From: Fimbriimonas ginsengisoli Gsoil 348 | GTDB taxonomy: Bacteria > Armatimonadota > Fimbriimonadia > Fimbriimonadales > Fimbriimonadaceae | Direction: 5' to 3' | Assembly (NCBI RefSeq): GCF_000724625.1 | Contig: NZ_CP007139.1 | Span: forward strand, 4,960,001 to 5,024,000 | Length of the DNA: 64,000 bases | In this document: piece by piece, positions 34,217 to 42,570 of the stretch | Numbering within the stretch: position 1 is the stretch's first letter | Layout: each line of letters starts with the position of its first letter | The notes under the pieces: model-generated | Databases searched by the model: none | Told to the model about the DNA's origin: nothing | The model's input: the letters and a program-made list of their open reading frames with translations, nothing else | Translations under genes and position numbers: made by a program

Positions 34217-34945
34217 CTAGCCGTACGTCGGCTTTTGAGGCCAACCGGCGGGGGAGTCTTCCCAGTCTTCTTGGCGGCCGTAGGGGGTTACGTCGAGGAG
34301 TTGGTAAGTGTCGGTGAGCGATTCCGTGCCGCGAGCGTACGTGGAGTAGGTGTGATAGACCTCGTCGCCGACTCGGAAGAAGACGCTCAGGCCGTGATCT
34401 TCACCTTTGATCGGATCCGGGCCGCGGCGGGCTTGCAGCTCCTCTTTGGTTTGGTAGTTGTATTCGATCGGCGCCACGCTCTCGTCGTGCGTGACATGGA
34501 AGTCGTAGTTGAAGTCACTTCCGAACGAGGAGTACCACGGGCGATCCCAGCCGCGCTTCGCTTTGTAGGCTTCCAGCTTTTCTAGCGGCGCTCGCGAAAT
34601 CAGAACAAAGTGCGTTTTGCGCTCCTTCAGCATCGACAGGTCGCCGAGGGCGTCTACGAAGCTGGTGCAACCCATACAGCCGTTGTCCCACGCCGGGTCG
34701 AACATGAAGTGGTAGACGATGAGCTGATGCTGCCCTTCGAACAGATCGAGGAGGCTCCGATTCCCTTCCGGCCCGTCGAACCGATACTCCTTCTCGATCT
34801 TGACCATCGGCAGTCGGCGGAGCTCCGCATGCACGCGGTCGCGCTGCCGGGTGACTTCCTTCTCGTGCTTGAGAAGCGCCTTCCGCGCGGCCAGCCACTC
34901 GTCTTGCGAGGCTACTTTCGGGTGCGGGATGCTTTCGGTGATCAT
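34217..34945 (-). CDS. DUF899-family thioredoxin-like protein
   Basis: A 242-residue protein of the DUF899 (AhpC-like) group. Typical stretches are [18 protein letters not shown] near residue 20, [26 protein letters not shown] near 75 (a CxxC site) and a C-terminal [17 protein letters not shown]. The fold resembles peroxiredoxins; the role is unknown. Its ATG overlaps the stop codon of the small CxxC gene, so the three genes 35453 to 34217 form one operon. Confidence 0.88.
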   Translation of the reverse strand: MITESIPHPKVASQDEWLAARKALLKHEKEVTRQRDRVHAELRRLPMVKIEKEYRFDGPEGNRSLLDLFEGQHQLIVYHFMFDPAWDNGCMGCTSFVDALGDLSMLKERKTHFVLISRAPLEKLEAYKAKRGWDRPWYSSFGSDFNYDFHVTHDESVAPIEYNYQTKEELQARRGPDPIKGEDHGLSVFFRVGDEVYHTYSTYARGTESLTDTYQLLDVTPYGRQEDWEDSPAGWPQKPTYG

Positions 34946-35094
34946 TTTTCTTTACTCCTCTCCAACGGTGCGTGGGCGGCCTTGGCGGGCCGCGTCTTCT
35001 TATAAATCTTGGTGGCGATGAAACCGGTGACTCCGCCGGCCGATGTGGTACCGGCTACGAGCCAAGCCGTGGTGGCGACACAGACGGGGCACAT
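34942..35094 (-). CDS. Small CxxC protein, 50 residues, in operon with DUF899
   Basis: A short frame from ATG (complement of 35092-35094) to TGA (complement of 34942-34944), overlapping the next ATG by the ATGA arrangement. It encodes [15 protein letters not shown] at its start: a CxxC motif followed by a hydrophobic helix, then a basic tail. It begins 2 bases after the YCII-type gene ends. The tight spacing on both sides supports a real gene. It may be a membrane-bound redox partner of the DUF899 protein (inference). Confidence 0.7.
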   Translation of the reverse strand: MCPVCVATTAWLVAGTTSAGGVTGFIATKIYKKTRPAKAAHAPLERSKEK

Positions 35095-35096
35095 TT

Positions 35097-35453
35097 TTAA
35101 ACCTCCGGCAGCCCCGATAACTCGACGACGGGACGGACCTCGACGATCCCTCGGCGGGCGCCAGGAATCCGGCCGGCAAGTTCGATCGCCTCGTTCTGAT
35201 CCTTGGCGTCTACCAGGAAGAAGCCGCCAAGCTGCTCGTGCGTTTCCGTAAAGGGCCCGTCGGTCACGAGACGTTGGCCGTCTCGAACGCGGACGCTGGC
35301 CGTCTTCGAAGAGTGGTGCAGCGCGCCGGTATCGAGGAACTTCCCTTCGGCGTGAAGGTCATTTGCGACCTGAGTCGACTCGACGTAGCATTGCCGCATT
35401 TCGTCCGCGTTCAGAGCATTTTCGTCGCCGTAGATGAGCAGCATGTATTTCAT
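35097..35453 (-). CDS. YCII/DGPF-domain protein
   Basis: A 118-residue protein of the YCII-related (dimeric alpha/beta barrel) family. MKYMLLIYGDENAL at the start and VTDGPFTETHEQLGGFFLVDAKDQNEAIELA in outline (the DGPF motif) are characteristic. The ATG at 35451-35453 is chosen because it begins the conserved first strand. In actinobacteria these genes often sit near ECF sigma factors; here the partners are a small CxxC gene and DUF899. Enzymatic activity unknown. Confidence 0.88.
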   Translation of the reverse strand: MKYMLLIYGDENALNADEMRQCYVESTQVANDLHAEGKFLDTGALHHSSKTASVRVRDGQRLVTDGPFTETHEQLGGFFLVDAKDQNEAIELAGRIPGARRGIVEVRPVVELSGLPEV

Positions 35454-35579
35454 GCTCTCATCCTGCCCCGTGAGGGCCGGTCTCGGTGTCCTCACCGGGT
35501 CGGAAATCTAATAAAAGTCGCATCGTGATTCCTCCTCGAACTTGGCCCTCCTGGGGCTCTGATAGTTAGTCGAAGAGGA

Positions 35580-35607
35580 GCCCGGTAAATCGACAGAATT
35601 ACCGGGC
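35580..35607. terminator. Hairpin between DUF4380 operon and YCII operon
   Basis: GCCCGGTAA (35580-35588) and TTACCGGGC (35599-35607) form a 9-bp perfect stem with a 10-base loop. It follows the end of the minus-strand DUF4380 gene and precedes the next minus-strand operon, so it probably terminates the former. Confidence 0.6.
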
Positions 35608-35637
35608 CATTTTCTGGAATGCGACGAAGTCGACTCG

Positions 35638-36525
35638 CTACTTCCCTTGCGTCAGCCGCCAGGTGGTTTCCAGATAGGCGCCTTCGCCGTTATCCATGCG
35701 CGAAAGCGGACCGAGCAGCTCCAACTCGACGTACTTGTCCGCGCCCGCGCTAGTGAAAACCTCCATCGCGGAGCCGCCGTCGGCATAGCGTTGGTTTCGA
35801 TAGGTGCGGGTGGAGAAATGGAAGACCGATGAGCCGAACTGGCTCGCGGTGATCTCGCCTTTGCTGGAGAATGCGCCGATTTTATAGGCGATCCGATCGC
35901 CGCGCTTAATCCGCAGGCCATCCGCGGTTAGCTCGTGGAGGGCCGGATCGAGCCGTTTCCCCTCGATCGCTCGCCATCCTTTAGGGTTCTGGCCGGTTGG
36001 CTCGAACGGCAGGAAGACCGAATATGGGTCGACGATCTGGGTGATCTGCCACGGCGCCATTTCGCGGCGCGCGCCGAGATTATCCATGCGGTTCCGGAAA
36101 TGGACGTCGGTGCTCAGCGGCGCCAACGTGATGTCGCGAACAAAGCGGACCTTGCTCTTCTTCCCCCGCGGGCTGGTGATCCGCACTCCGTTGGGAATCG
36201 GCTCCGCCGTCCAGGCCGAGCCGTCGATGTCTGGGTCGGGTGGCCAGTTCCAGTCCGATTGCGGCGCCGACCACATCTTGTCTCCGCCAAAGTTGTTCCA
36301 GTCCTTCCCCGTCGACGCCTTTCCGGCCAGGGCGGAGTTCTCCCAAAGCTGGTTCGGCATTCCAAGGAAGCCGTACCGCATCACCCGGCCGATTTTCGGA
36401 ACGACGACCACGTCGACCAGATCGTTCGAAATCCGGTAGCTGTCGCTCCAACCGTGGTATTCGACCCGCTCCACCTTTACCTCGGCGAGCGGGAGAAGGG
36501 CGAGAGCGACAGCTAGGGTGATCAT
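35638..36525 (-). CDS. DUF4380-like secreted protein
   Basis: A 295-residue protein with a short signal peptide (ITLAVALALLPLAEV). It contains VVVPKIGRVMRYGF near residue 42 and NNFGGDKMWSAPQSDWNWPPDP near 78, features shared with DUF4380 and galactose-mutarotase-like beta-sandwich proteins. The GGDK.W block is typical. The function is unknown but probably carbohydrate-linked. It overlaps the preceding gene by 4 bases (ATGA), so it is co-translated. Confidence 0.78.
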   Translation of the reverse strand: MITLAVALALLPLAEVKVERVEYHGWSDSYRISNDLVDVVVVPKIGRVMRYGFLGMPNQLWENSALAGKASTGKDWNNFGGDKMWSAPQSDWNWPPDPDIDGSAWTAEPIPNGVRITSPRGKKSKVRFVRDITLAPLSTDVHFRNRMDNLGARREMAPWQITQIVDPYSVFLPFEPTGQNPKGWRAIEGKRLDPALHELTADGLRIKRGDRIAYKIGAFSSKGEITASQFGSSVFHFSTRTYRNQRYADGGSAMEVFTSAGADKYVELELLGPLSRMDNGEGAYLETTWRLTQGK

Positions 36526-37253
36526 TTGTAGGTGGTGTAGCGGATGCGGCCACCACCTCGTCCGCCGCCCCTAAAGAGCCGGGAAACGAACCAGAGGATG
36601 ACGCCGATGAAGACGATGCCGAGGAGGAACCGCGTGAAGCTGAACCCGCCCGAGTAGTAAGCGCCATTGTAGTACATCGGCGGATTTACATAGAAGCCGG
36701 GGTGGAACGGCATCCAGTGAGTCCAGGGGCTGCTGAGGAGACCAAGACTGTAGCCACCGAGGAAGCCACCCGCGAACGCCGGCACCATGCTGCCGCCGTG
36801 GTAGTACATGCTTGGCGCGGGCGTGTACGAGTAGCCCGAATACGCCGGAGGCGGGGTCGGCTGCCGGCCATTGATCGAGGTGGAGTTGATGCGCCCCGAG
36901 CCACCAAACGAACCGGAGCGTCCGAAGGAGCTGGAGCCCGGGGCTCGGAAGCCCGACTGGGGCGCGGTGGCAGTGCCGGAACGGCCGAACGAGCCGCCCG
37001 AATTGGATCGGCCGAATGAGCCGCTGCCGGAGGACCGGCCAAAGGAACCGCTACCCGAAGAACGGCCATACGAGCCGCCTCCGAAAGAGCCGCTTCCCGA
37101 AGAACGCCCGAACCCGCCCGAGCGGAATCCGCCTCCGCCACCAAAGCCACCTCGGCGCTGGGCCAGCGCGGGGGTAACCAGGGTCAGTAGCAGAACGAGG
37201 ACGGCCAGCGACTGAGTTAGAAGCCGGGCTCCGGATTGCTTTGTTGTGTTCAT
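36522..37253 (-). CDS. Gly/Ser-rich membrane protein with SSGSGSFGR repeats
   Basis: A 243-residue protein with a signal peptide (AVLVLLLTLVTPALAQ). Residues 35-125 are a low-complexity repeat region rich in FGRSSGSGS units. Residues 150-205 are rich in Tyr, Pro and Gly, and a membrane helix (FLLGIVFIGVILWFVSRLF) ends near residue 227. The sequence resembles the DUF1517-type group of membrane proteins in outline only. The repeats may be flexible linkers in the envelope. It overlaps the neighbours on both sides by ATGA, which supports a three-gene operon (37696 to 35638). Confidence 0.7.
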   Translation of the reverse strand: MNTTKQSGARLLTQSLAVLVLLLTLVTPALAQRRGGFGGGGGFRSGGFGRSSGSGSFGGGSYGRSSGSGSFGRSSGSGSFGRSNSGGSFGRSGTATAPQSGFRAPGSSSFGRSGSFGGSGRINSTSINGRQPTPPPAYSGYSYTPAPSMYYHGGSMVPAFAGGFLGGYSLGLLSSPWTHWMPFHPGFYVNPPMYYNGAYYSGGFSFTRFLLGIVFIGVILWFVSRLFRGGGRGGGRIRYTTYK

Positions 37254-37696
37254 AGAAGGTTGTAGGTCGCCATTTCGGAAGCCGCAAAGAGATGCGGCTT
37301 AAACAACGTTAAATACGCCTCGACCTCGTTCGCCACCGCATCGATGTTGATCGAAAGATCGGTGACCTCGTCCGAGACATCTTTCCCATCGAGAATGATT
37401 CTGGTCATTTCGATCGTAAAGTTCGGCGTGTCGTTCTCCACCGTGATCTTGTGCATCGGGAACTCGAAATCGATCCTCCCGGGAAAGATCGCCTGCTCCC
37501 TCGCATCGCCGTCCTGAGGAAGCACAAACGCTTCCATCTGACCGCCGTTTTGCAATCCGCCCCGAGTCGGCTGGCCATAGGCGTCCCGGCCCGTCTCGAG
37601 TCGAACGAAGAGTCGGGAGGCCGGATACTCCTCGCCGTTCAGGAACAGCGTCGTCGTATCCCAATCGCCGCCGGTGTTGAAGATAAAGTAACGCAT
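37250..37696 (-). CDS. Conserved protein of unknown function
   Basis: A 148-residue protein starting at the ATG at 37694-37696; upstream codons in the same frame look non-coding. It begins MRYFIFNTGGDWDTTTLFLNGEEY and is probably beta-rich, with DFEFPMHKITVENDTPNFTIEM in the middle. It has no signal peptide or membrane helix. No family is recognised. It is the first gene of the operon with the Gly/Ser-rich and DUF4380 genes. The divergent gap to the EF-G-like gene (37697-37938) holds no clear promoter. Confidence 0.6.
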   Translation of the reverse strand: MRYFIFNTGGDWDTTTLFLNGEEYPASRLFVRLETGRDAYGQPTRGGLQNGGQMEAFVLPQDGDAREQAIFPGRIDFEFPMHKITVENDTPNFTIEMTRIILDGKDVSDEVTDLSINIDAVANEVEAYLTLFKPHLFAASEMATYNLL

Positions 37697-37938
37697 CGAT
37701 CCGTCCCCATTCTGACCGAGAGGACGGCAATGAAGACGTTGGACTCTCCGCCAAGGTTTCGTTTGCCGGCACGCCCGCCAACCCAGCCTAAAGGGCAGGT
37801 CGAAATACCTGTCGCGTGGAAATCGGCGTATGCTGGGAACAGACGTCGCCGCTGTCAGTGACGCGCGTGGTCGACGAAACACACGCGCTTCGCGCGCCGC
37901 GCTGTGACGACGCCGAATCCCCAAGGGAGGGTGACAAG

Positions 37939-40023
37939 GTGAAACAATATTCCCCCGATAAGATTCGTAATGTGGCCATTGTAGGCCACGGCGGTGCGGG
38001 CAAAACGATGCTCGTGGAACACTTGCTCTACACCGCCGGAGCGACCGACCGGGTTGGCAGCGTGGACGCCGGGAACACGCAGAGCGACTACGACCCACTC
38101 GAAATCCGGCGAAAGATCTCGCTCAACGCGAGCATCGTGCCGATCGAATGGCACGGCTGCAAAATCAACCTCATCGACGTCCCGGGCTATCCCGATTTCA
38201 TAGGAGACCTCCACGGAGTAGCCCGAGTGGTCGAGTCGATGATCATCGTTTGCGAGGCGAAGCGCGACCTCGACGTGGGCTTTGACCTGGCCTTCGAAGT
38301 CGCCCAAGAGCACGGCCTCGCCACCTGCATCTTCGTCAACAAACTGGAGCGGGACAACGCCGACTTCGAGGGGCTGATGGAGACGCTTCACGAGCGGTTC
38401 GGCCGCAAGGTGGTCAGCACCCAGATCCCGATCGGCCACCAAGCCGCCTTCAGCGGAGTCCTCGACCTGCTGAATATGAAGGTTTACAAAGGAAAAGACC
38501 GCGGCGTCGAGATCGAGGAAGTCCCTTCCGGCTACACCGAGGAAGCGGCCGAGCGGCGCGACAAAATGATGGACGCCGCCGCCGAAGGCGACGACGACCT
38601 CGCGATGAAGTACCTCGAGGGCGAGTCGCTTTCCGAAGAAGAGATCGAGCACGGGCTGCTCGTAGGAATCGAGACCGGCCGCGTCATCCCGGTCCTCGTC
38701 GGATCCGCGATGAGCGGAATCGGAGTCGCGACCCTTCTCGACCGGATTTGCGGCGAGCTTCCGTCGCCGATCGACCTCCCGAAGATGGTCCCGACGCCCG
38801 ACGGCGAATCCATCAAGATCGAGACCGATCCCGCCGGACCGCTGGCCGCGTTCGTATTCAAAACCACCGCCGACCCGTTCGTCGGAAAGATCAACTTCAT
38901 CCGCGTCTTCAGCGGCACCCTCAAGGCGGACCAGCACGTCCTGAACGTCAACCGCGAGTCCGACGAGCGCGTGCACAACCTCTTCTATCCCCACGGAAAA
39001 GGCCAAGAGAACGCGACCGAGGTCGTCGCCGGCGACATCGCCGCCGTAGCCAAGCTCGCGCACACCCACACCGGCGACACACTGAGCACCGCGAAAGACC
39101 GGATCATGCTCCCGCCGATCAACTTTCCCGAGTCGATCTACCGCGTGGCGATCGTTCCGGTCACCAAAGCCGACGAGGACAAGCTCGGCACCGCCCTCGG
39201 CCGGCTGCTGGAAGAGGACCCCACGCTTCGGCACACTCGAGATACCGCGACCCACCAAGAGATCCTGGAAGGAATGGGCGATATCCACCTCGATACCGTG
39301 GTGGAGAAGCTCAAGGCAAAGTTCGGGGTTAACGTAAAGACCGAGGAGGCTCGGGTTCCCTACCGCGAAACCGTGAAGTCTCAGGCGAAAGCTCAAGGGC
39401 GTCACAAGCGGCAGACCGGCGGCAAAGGCCAGTTCGGCGACTGCTGGATCGAGCTCGAGCCGCTTGGGCGAGGCGAAGGGTTCGTATTCGAGAACAAAGT
39501 GGTCGGCGGCGCGATCCCGAAAAACTTCATCCCCGCCATCGAGAAGGGGATCCGCGAGGCGATGGACCACGGCCTCGTCGCCGGCTACCCAGCCGTCGAC
39601 CTAAAGGTGATCGTCTATGACGGGAGCTACCACGACGTCGACTCGAGCGAAATGGCATTCAAAACCGCCGGCGCGCTCGCACTGAGGGCGGCGGCCGAGA
39701 AGGCGCAGCCGGTAGTTCTGGAGCCGACGCTCACCGTGGACGTGGATGTCCCCGACGAGTGCGTGGGAGACGTGGTGGGAGACCTGAACGGCCGTCGCGG
39801 CCGCCTCCAAGGCATGGACCCGATCGGCGCCGGCCGAACCCGCGTTCACGCATCGGTCCCCATGAGCACAATGACCCGCTACGCCCTCGACCTACGGTCG
39901 ATCACCAAAGGCCGCGGCCGTTTCTCCCAAAGAATCGACCAATACGACGAGATCCCCTACCCCGAGCAGCAAACCCTAATGGCCGAATACGCCAAACGCC
40001 GCTCCGCCGAGGCCGAACACTAA
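37939..40023 (+). CDS. Elongation factor G-like GTPase (EF-G paralogue)
   Basis: A 694-residue translational GTPase, using the GTG at 37939 behind AGGG; an earlier GTG (37816) adds residues unlike the family. G1 is GHGGAGKT at 16-23. The switch II motif, normally DTPGH, is DVPGYPDF at 80-87, so the catalytic His is replaced by Tyr. G4 is NKLE rather than NKxD. Domains III-V are present (RVPYRETV, ITKGRGRFSQRIDQYDEIP). These changes occur in the EF-G-like/FusA2 group, whose role is not settled. A canonical fusA probably exists elsewhere, because ribosomal genes here are not adjacent. Confidence 0.88.
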   Translation: MKQYSPDKIRNVAIVGHGGAGKTMLVEHLLYTAGATDRVGSVDAGNTQSDYDPLEIRRKISLNASIVPIEWHGCKINLIDVPGYPDFIGDLHGVARVVESMIIVCEAKRDLDVGFDLAFEVAQEHGLATCIFVNKLERDNADFEGLMETLHERFGRKVVSTQIPIGHQAAFSGVLDLLNMKVYKGKDRGVEIEEVPSGYTEEAAERRDKMMDAAAEGDDDLAMKYLEGESLSEEEIEHGLLVGIETGRVIPVLVGSAMSGIGVATLLDRICGELPSPIDLPKMVPTPDGESIKIETDPAGPLAAFVFKTTADPFVGKINFIRVFSGTLKADQHVLNVNRESDERVHNLFYPHGKGQENATEVVAGDIAAVAKLAHTHTGDTLSTAKDRIMLPPINFPESIYRVAIVPVTKADEDKLGTALGRLLEEDPTLRHTRDTATHQEILEGMGDIHLDTVVEKLKAKFGVNVKTEEARVPYRETVKSQAKAQGRHKRQTGGKGQFGDCWIELEPLGRGEGFVFENKVVGGAIPKNFIPAIEKGIREAMDHGLVAGYPAVDLKVIVYDGSYHDVDSSEMAFKTAGALALRAAAEKAQPVVLEPTLTVDVDVPDECVGDVVGDLNGRRGRLQGMDPIGAGRTRVHASVPMSTMTRYALDLRSITKGRGRFSQRIDQYDEIPYPEQQTLMAEYAKRRSAEAEH

Positions 40024-40030
40024 GTAAGAA

Positions 40031-40345
40031 TCGTGGCACTGGCTTCCAGCCAGTGGGTATCACGACCATCCCGGTCGTGTGAAAAGGCCAAGGGCAGGCT
40101 GCCCTTGGGACCCACTGGCTAGAAGCCTAATGCCATCCAGTTTTTGCCCTGACGAACCCTCGGAGAATACAAACACAGAGGCACAGAGACACGAAGGCAC
40201 GGAGTTCTTGGCAATTGGACGTGCGGATGGGGCAAACGCCGACCGGATCTTTGTGTCTTTGTGCCTTGGCGCCTTTGTATTAACTCCGGACGGAAGGTTC
40301 GTTCGAAAAACTGGATGGCATTAGGCTGGAAGCCAGTGCCACGCT
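40031..40345. repeat. GTAGCATCGG-family composite split by a 204-base element
   Basis: GTGGCACTGGCTTCCAGCC (40033) starts a set of hairpins (ACGACCATCCCGGTCGT, CCAAGGGCAGGCTGCCCTTGG) ending at ACTGGCTAGAAGCC (40114-40127). The hairpin resumes at GGCTGGAAGCCAGTGCCACG (about 40324-40343), after an inserted element. Its end touches the last codons of the GNAT gene. Confidence 0.75.
40124..40327. mobile_element. 204-base element with 22-base perfect terminal inverted repeats
   Basis: Ends AGCCTAATGCCATCCAGTTT (40124 on) and its exact complement (to 40327) match over 22 bases. Inside is a second imperfect palindrome: CACAGAGGCACAGAGACAC (about 40174) against GTGTCTTTGTGCC (about 40254), and ATACAAAC against GTTTGTAT-like sequence. 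It has no coding capacity. It sits in the loop of another repeat's hairpin, so it resembles a MITE or a REP-like hairpin element. Whether it moves is unknown. Confidence 0.6.
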
Positions 40346-40766
40346 ACACCCGATTCAGCCAAGCGCCTTCTACCCTCGCCATACCGTTCGGATGCGGGTG
40401 GAAGCCGAGCTTCTCGTAGAAATCGACGAGGTCGTCGTCGGCCTGCAAGTAGACGTGCTGACCGGGGACCGATCCCACGAGGTTCGACAGGATCGTCCGG
40501 GCGATTCCGCGCCTGCGGAAATTCGACGATGTCCACATGTCGACCAAGTAGGCGTTGCAGACGCTGTCGCTCAGCAAACGTCCCTTCCCGACTACCTGCC
40601 CGTTCACGCGGGCAAAGCAGACCACGTGACTGTTCTCAAACGACCGCCTCAGTTCGTCCGGAGTGCGCCCGTTGCTGAAGTCGTCAGCAATGAGCGACCG
40701 GGTCAACGCCTCCCAGTCGACTCCTTCCGCATCCATTTGAAACTTAATTTCCCGATCCATTGCCAT
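40344..40766 (-). CDS. GNAT-family N-acetyltransferase
   Basis: A 140-residue GNAT enzyme that transfers an acetyl group from acetyl-CoA. The start may be the ATG at 40764-40766 or 40758-40760. Motif A is YLVDMWTSSNFRRRGIARTILSNLV, with the RRRGIA acetyl-CoA pyrophosphate-binding turn. The C-terminal DDLVDFYEKLGFHP is also typical. It has no signal. The substrate is unknown. Its 3' end touches repeat DNA. Confidence 0.88.
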   Translation of the reverse strand: MAMDREIKFQMDAEGVDWEALTRSLIADDFSNGRTPDELRRSFENSHVVCFARVNGQVVGKGRLLSDSVCNAYLVDMWTSSNFRRRGIARTILSNLVGSVPGQHVYLQADDDLVDFYEKLGFHPHPNGMARVEGAWLNRV

Positions 40767-40924
40767 CAACGTAGCTCATTTGCGATTTCGCGAATACGCC
40801 GACCGCAGGGCTAATGGCGCCACGTTGCCAAAAAATCAGTCGCACTGATACGACATCGGAAATGGTTCGTCTAACCCCTCAGAAGCAGCGGTGAACACAA
40901 ATTCAGCGCTCGAAGGGAAATACT

Positions 40925-41689
40925 ATGAAAAGACTCACCACCCGTATCCTCGCGGGATTCGTGGTTGCCGCATTTGCCGCCGTTCCAGTTCTTTCGCTTG
41001 CGCAAGATCCGACGGGCGGCAGCCGAGACCGGCACAACCGCCAGTCGGGCGATCAAGATCGTCAATCCGGGCGTCAGGGCCGACCGTCGGGCGACCAGAG
41101 CCGCCGGGACGACGGCCGTCAGCGCGACGACAGCCGCCAACGGGACGACCAGCGCCGGCGCGACGATCAAAATCGTCGCGGAAACGACCATGGTTGGAAC
41201 GACTCGCGCGACCGTAACAACAACCGGGACTGGCAAAACGATCGGTATCGGCGAGACCAGGATCGATGGCGCGCGGAGGAAGAGCGACGACGTCGCGAAG
41301 AAGATCGCCGCCGCGACGACCGGTATCGCTACAACAACTATGATCGGTACGACCACGACCGCTATCGCGGCGGAGTCATCGTCGAGCGGTACCGCGATGA
41401 CCGATATCGCAACGACCGGAATGAGTGGAGAAATATCGCCACCCTCTCGGGCGCGGTCGCCCTTCTCGGCCTTCTAGAGCGAGACGACACCCTATTCTTC
41501 GTCGGAGCCGCCGGTGAGCTCTACTCGACCTACCGGTACGAGGAAGATCGACACAGCCGGGATCGCGGCCGACGACTCCGAGCGGAGTACTTCAGCCGAC
41601 CGTACTTCATCCGAGATGGCCGGCGGTACACCCGCTACGAAGTCGACCGAGACGGCGAGCGGTACTACCAGTTCCGCTGCGACGACTAG
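40925..41689 (+). CDS. Secreted Arg/Asp-rich protein
   Basis: A 254-residue protein with a signal peptide (AGFVVAAFAAVPVLSLAQ) and a ribosome binding site GAAGGGAAA upstream. Residues 30-170 are dominated by Arg, Asp, Gln and Asn with DDRYR-type repeats, so this part is likely disordered. Residues 170-254 contain a hydrophobic helix (TLSGAVALLGLLERDD) and a small domain (YFIRDGRRYTRYEVDRDGERYYQF). No known family. Such charged repeats often act in envelope attachment or as a flexible spacer. Confidence 0.65.
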   Translation: MKRLTTRILAGFVVAAFAAVPVLSLAQDPTGGSRDRHNRQSGDQDRQSGRQGRPSGDQSRRDDGRQRDDSRQRDDQRRRDDQNRRGNDHGWNDSRDRNNNRDWQNDRYRRDQDRWRAEEERRRREEDRRRDDRYRYNNYDRYDHDRYRGGVIVERYRDDRYRNDRNEWRNIATLSGAVALLGLLERDDTLFFVGAAGELYSTYRYEEDRHSRDRGRRLRAEYFSRPYFIRDGRRYTRYEVDRDGERYYQFRCDD

Positions 41690-41702
41690 CCCGTCCCATC
41701 AG

Positions 41703-41766
41703 ACGTAGCATCGGCTCCCAGCCGATGAGCCCACGCAGGTTCATCGGCTGGGAGCCGATGCTACGT
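41703..41766. repeat. 26-base perfect inverted repeat, GTAGCATCGG family
   Basis: 41703-41728 is the exact inverse complement of 41741-41766, with a 12-base loop. The arm begins ACGTAGCATCGGCTCCCAGC. The SDR stop codon starts on the next base (41767). It may terminate both this gene and the Arg/Asp-rich gene. Confidence 0.9.
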
Positions 41767-42501
41767 TTAGTGGAAGTAGCTGGCGCCGTTAATGTCGATG
41801 GTGACGCCGCTCAGGTAAGCCGCATCGTCAGACAACAGGAACGAAGCGCAAGCGGCGCAATCGGCAGGGGTCGCCATCCGTCCTAGCGGAAGCGTAGCGA
41901 GTACCTCGCTCTGCCGCTTATCCATTCCCTCCCGCGCCATGACGGTGTCGGTCCAAGCCGGTGCGATCCCGAAGACGCCGACGTTCTGCGGCGCCAGCTC
42001 CACCGCCAAGCTCCGCGTAAAGTTGATCAGCCCCGCCTTGGATGCCGCGTAGATGGAGGCCATCGCCTCCCCCTTGAACCCGACCCGGCTCGCCACGTTC
42101 AAGATCTTTCCGCCCCCTCGCGACGCAAATAGCTTTCCGGCCGCGCGCATTAGGCGGACCGGCGACTCGAGGTTGAGCGCCATCAGCCGGCGATACTCCC
42201 GCGAAAAATCCTCTTCTTCGGCGAGGAACGACTGCTGAATGTAAGCGCCGGCATTATTGACCACCGCGTGAAGCTCGCCGTCGGCGACGACAGCGTCGAA
42301 TAGGCGCTGCGCGTTAGCCGGATCCGATAGGTCGGCCTGATAGACGCCGATTGCCTGGATCGCCTCGGCGGTTTTCTCCGCCTCTTCTCGGTGCGCCGTG
42401 TAGTGAAGCGCGACCGCCCATCCATCGGCGGCCAAACGGGTGGCGATTCCTCGGCCGATCCCTCGGGAAGAGCCGGTAACCAGCACTCTCTTGCGGTTCA
42501 T
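41767..42501 (-). CDS. Short-chain dehydrogenase/reductase
   Basis: A 244-residue classical SDR oxidoreductase. The cofactor loop TGSSRGIGRG is at residues 9-18, NNAG at 82-85, Ser138 and the YxxxK catalytic pair Tyr151/Lys155 (SIYAASKAG), with NVASRVGF preceding. The length is normal. It probably reduces a keto group, as in 3-oxoacyl-ACP reductases. The residues after the cofactor loop suit NADPH, but this is not certain. Stand-alone gene. Confidence 0.9.
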   Translation of the reverse strand: MNRKRVLVTGSSRGIGRGIATRLAADGWAVALHYTAHREEAEKTAEAIQAIGVYQADLSDPANAQRLFDAVVADGELHAVVNNAGAYIQQSFLAEEEDFSREYRRLMALNLESPVRLMRAAGKLFASRGGGKILNVASRVGFKGEAMASIYAASKAGLINFTRSLAVELAPQNVGVFGIAPAWTDTVMAREGMDKRQSEVLATLPLGRMATPADCAACASFLLSDDAAYLSGVTIDINGASYFH

Positions 42502-42570
42502 CGCGCGAGTCTACTGCGATAATTGACGATCATAACAAACCCGCGCAACCCAACCACGTAAACTCCTTTT

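Noticed and set aside
40079-40324. Frame across the 204-base element
   Set aside because: It reads directly through the palindromic repeat and has no coding features.
40925-41689. Alternative reading of the Arg/Asp-rich region as a non-coding artefact
   Set aside because: A signal peptide, a ribosome binding site and a normal C-terminal domain are all in the same frame, so the gene is kept.
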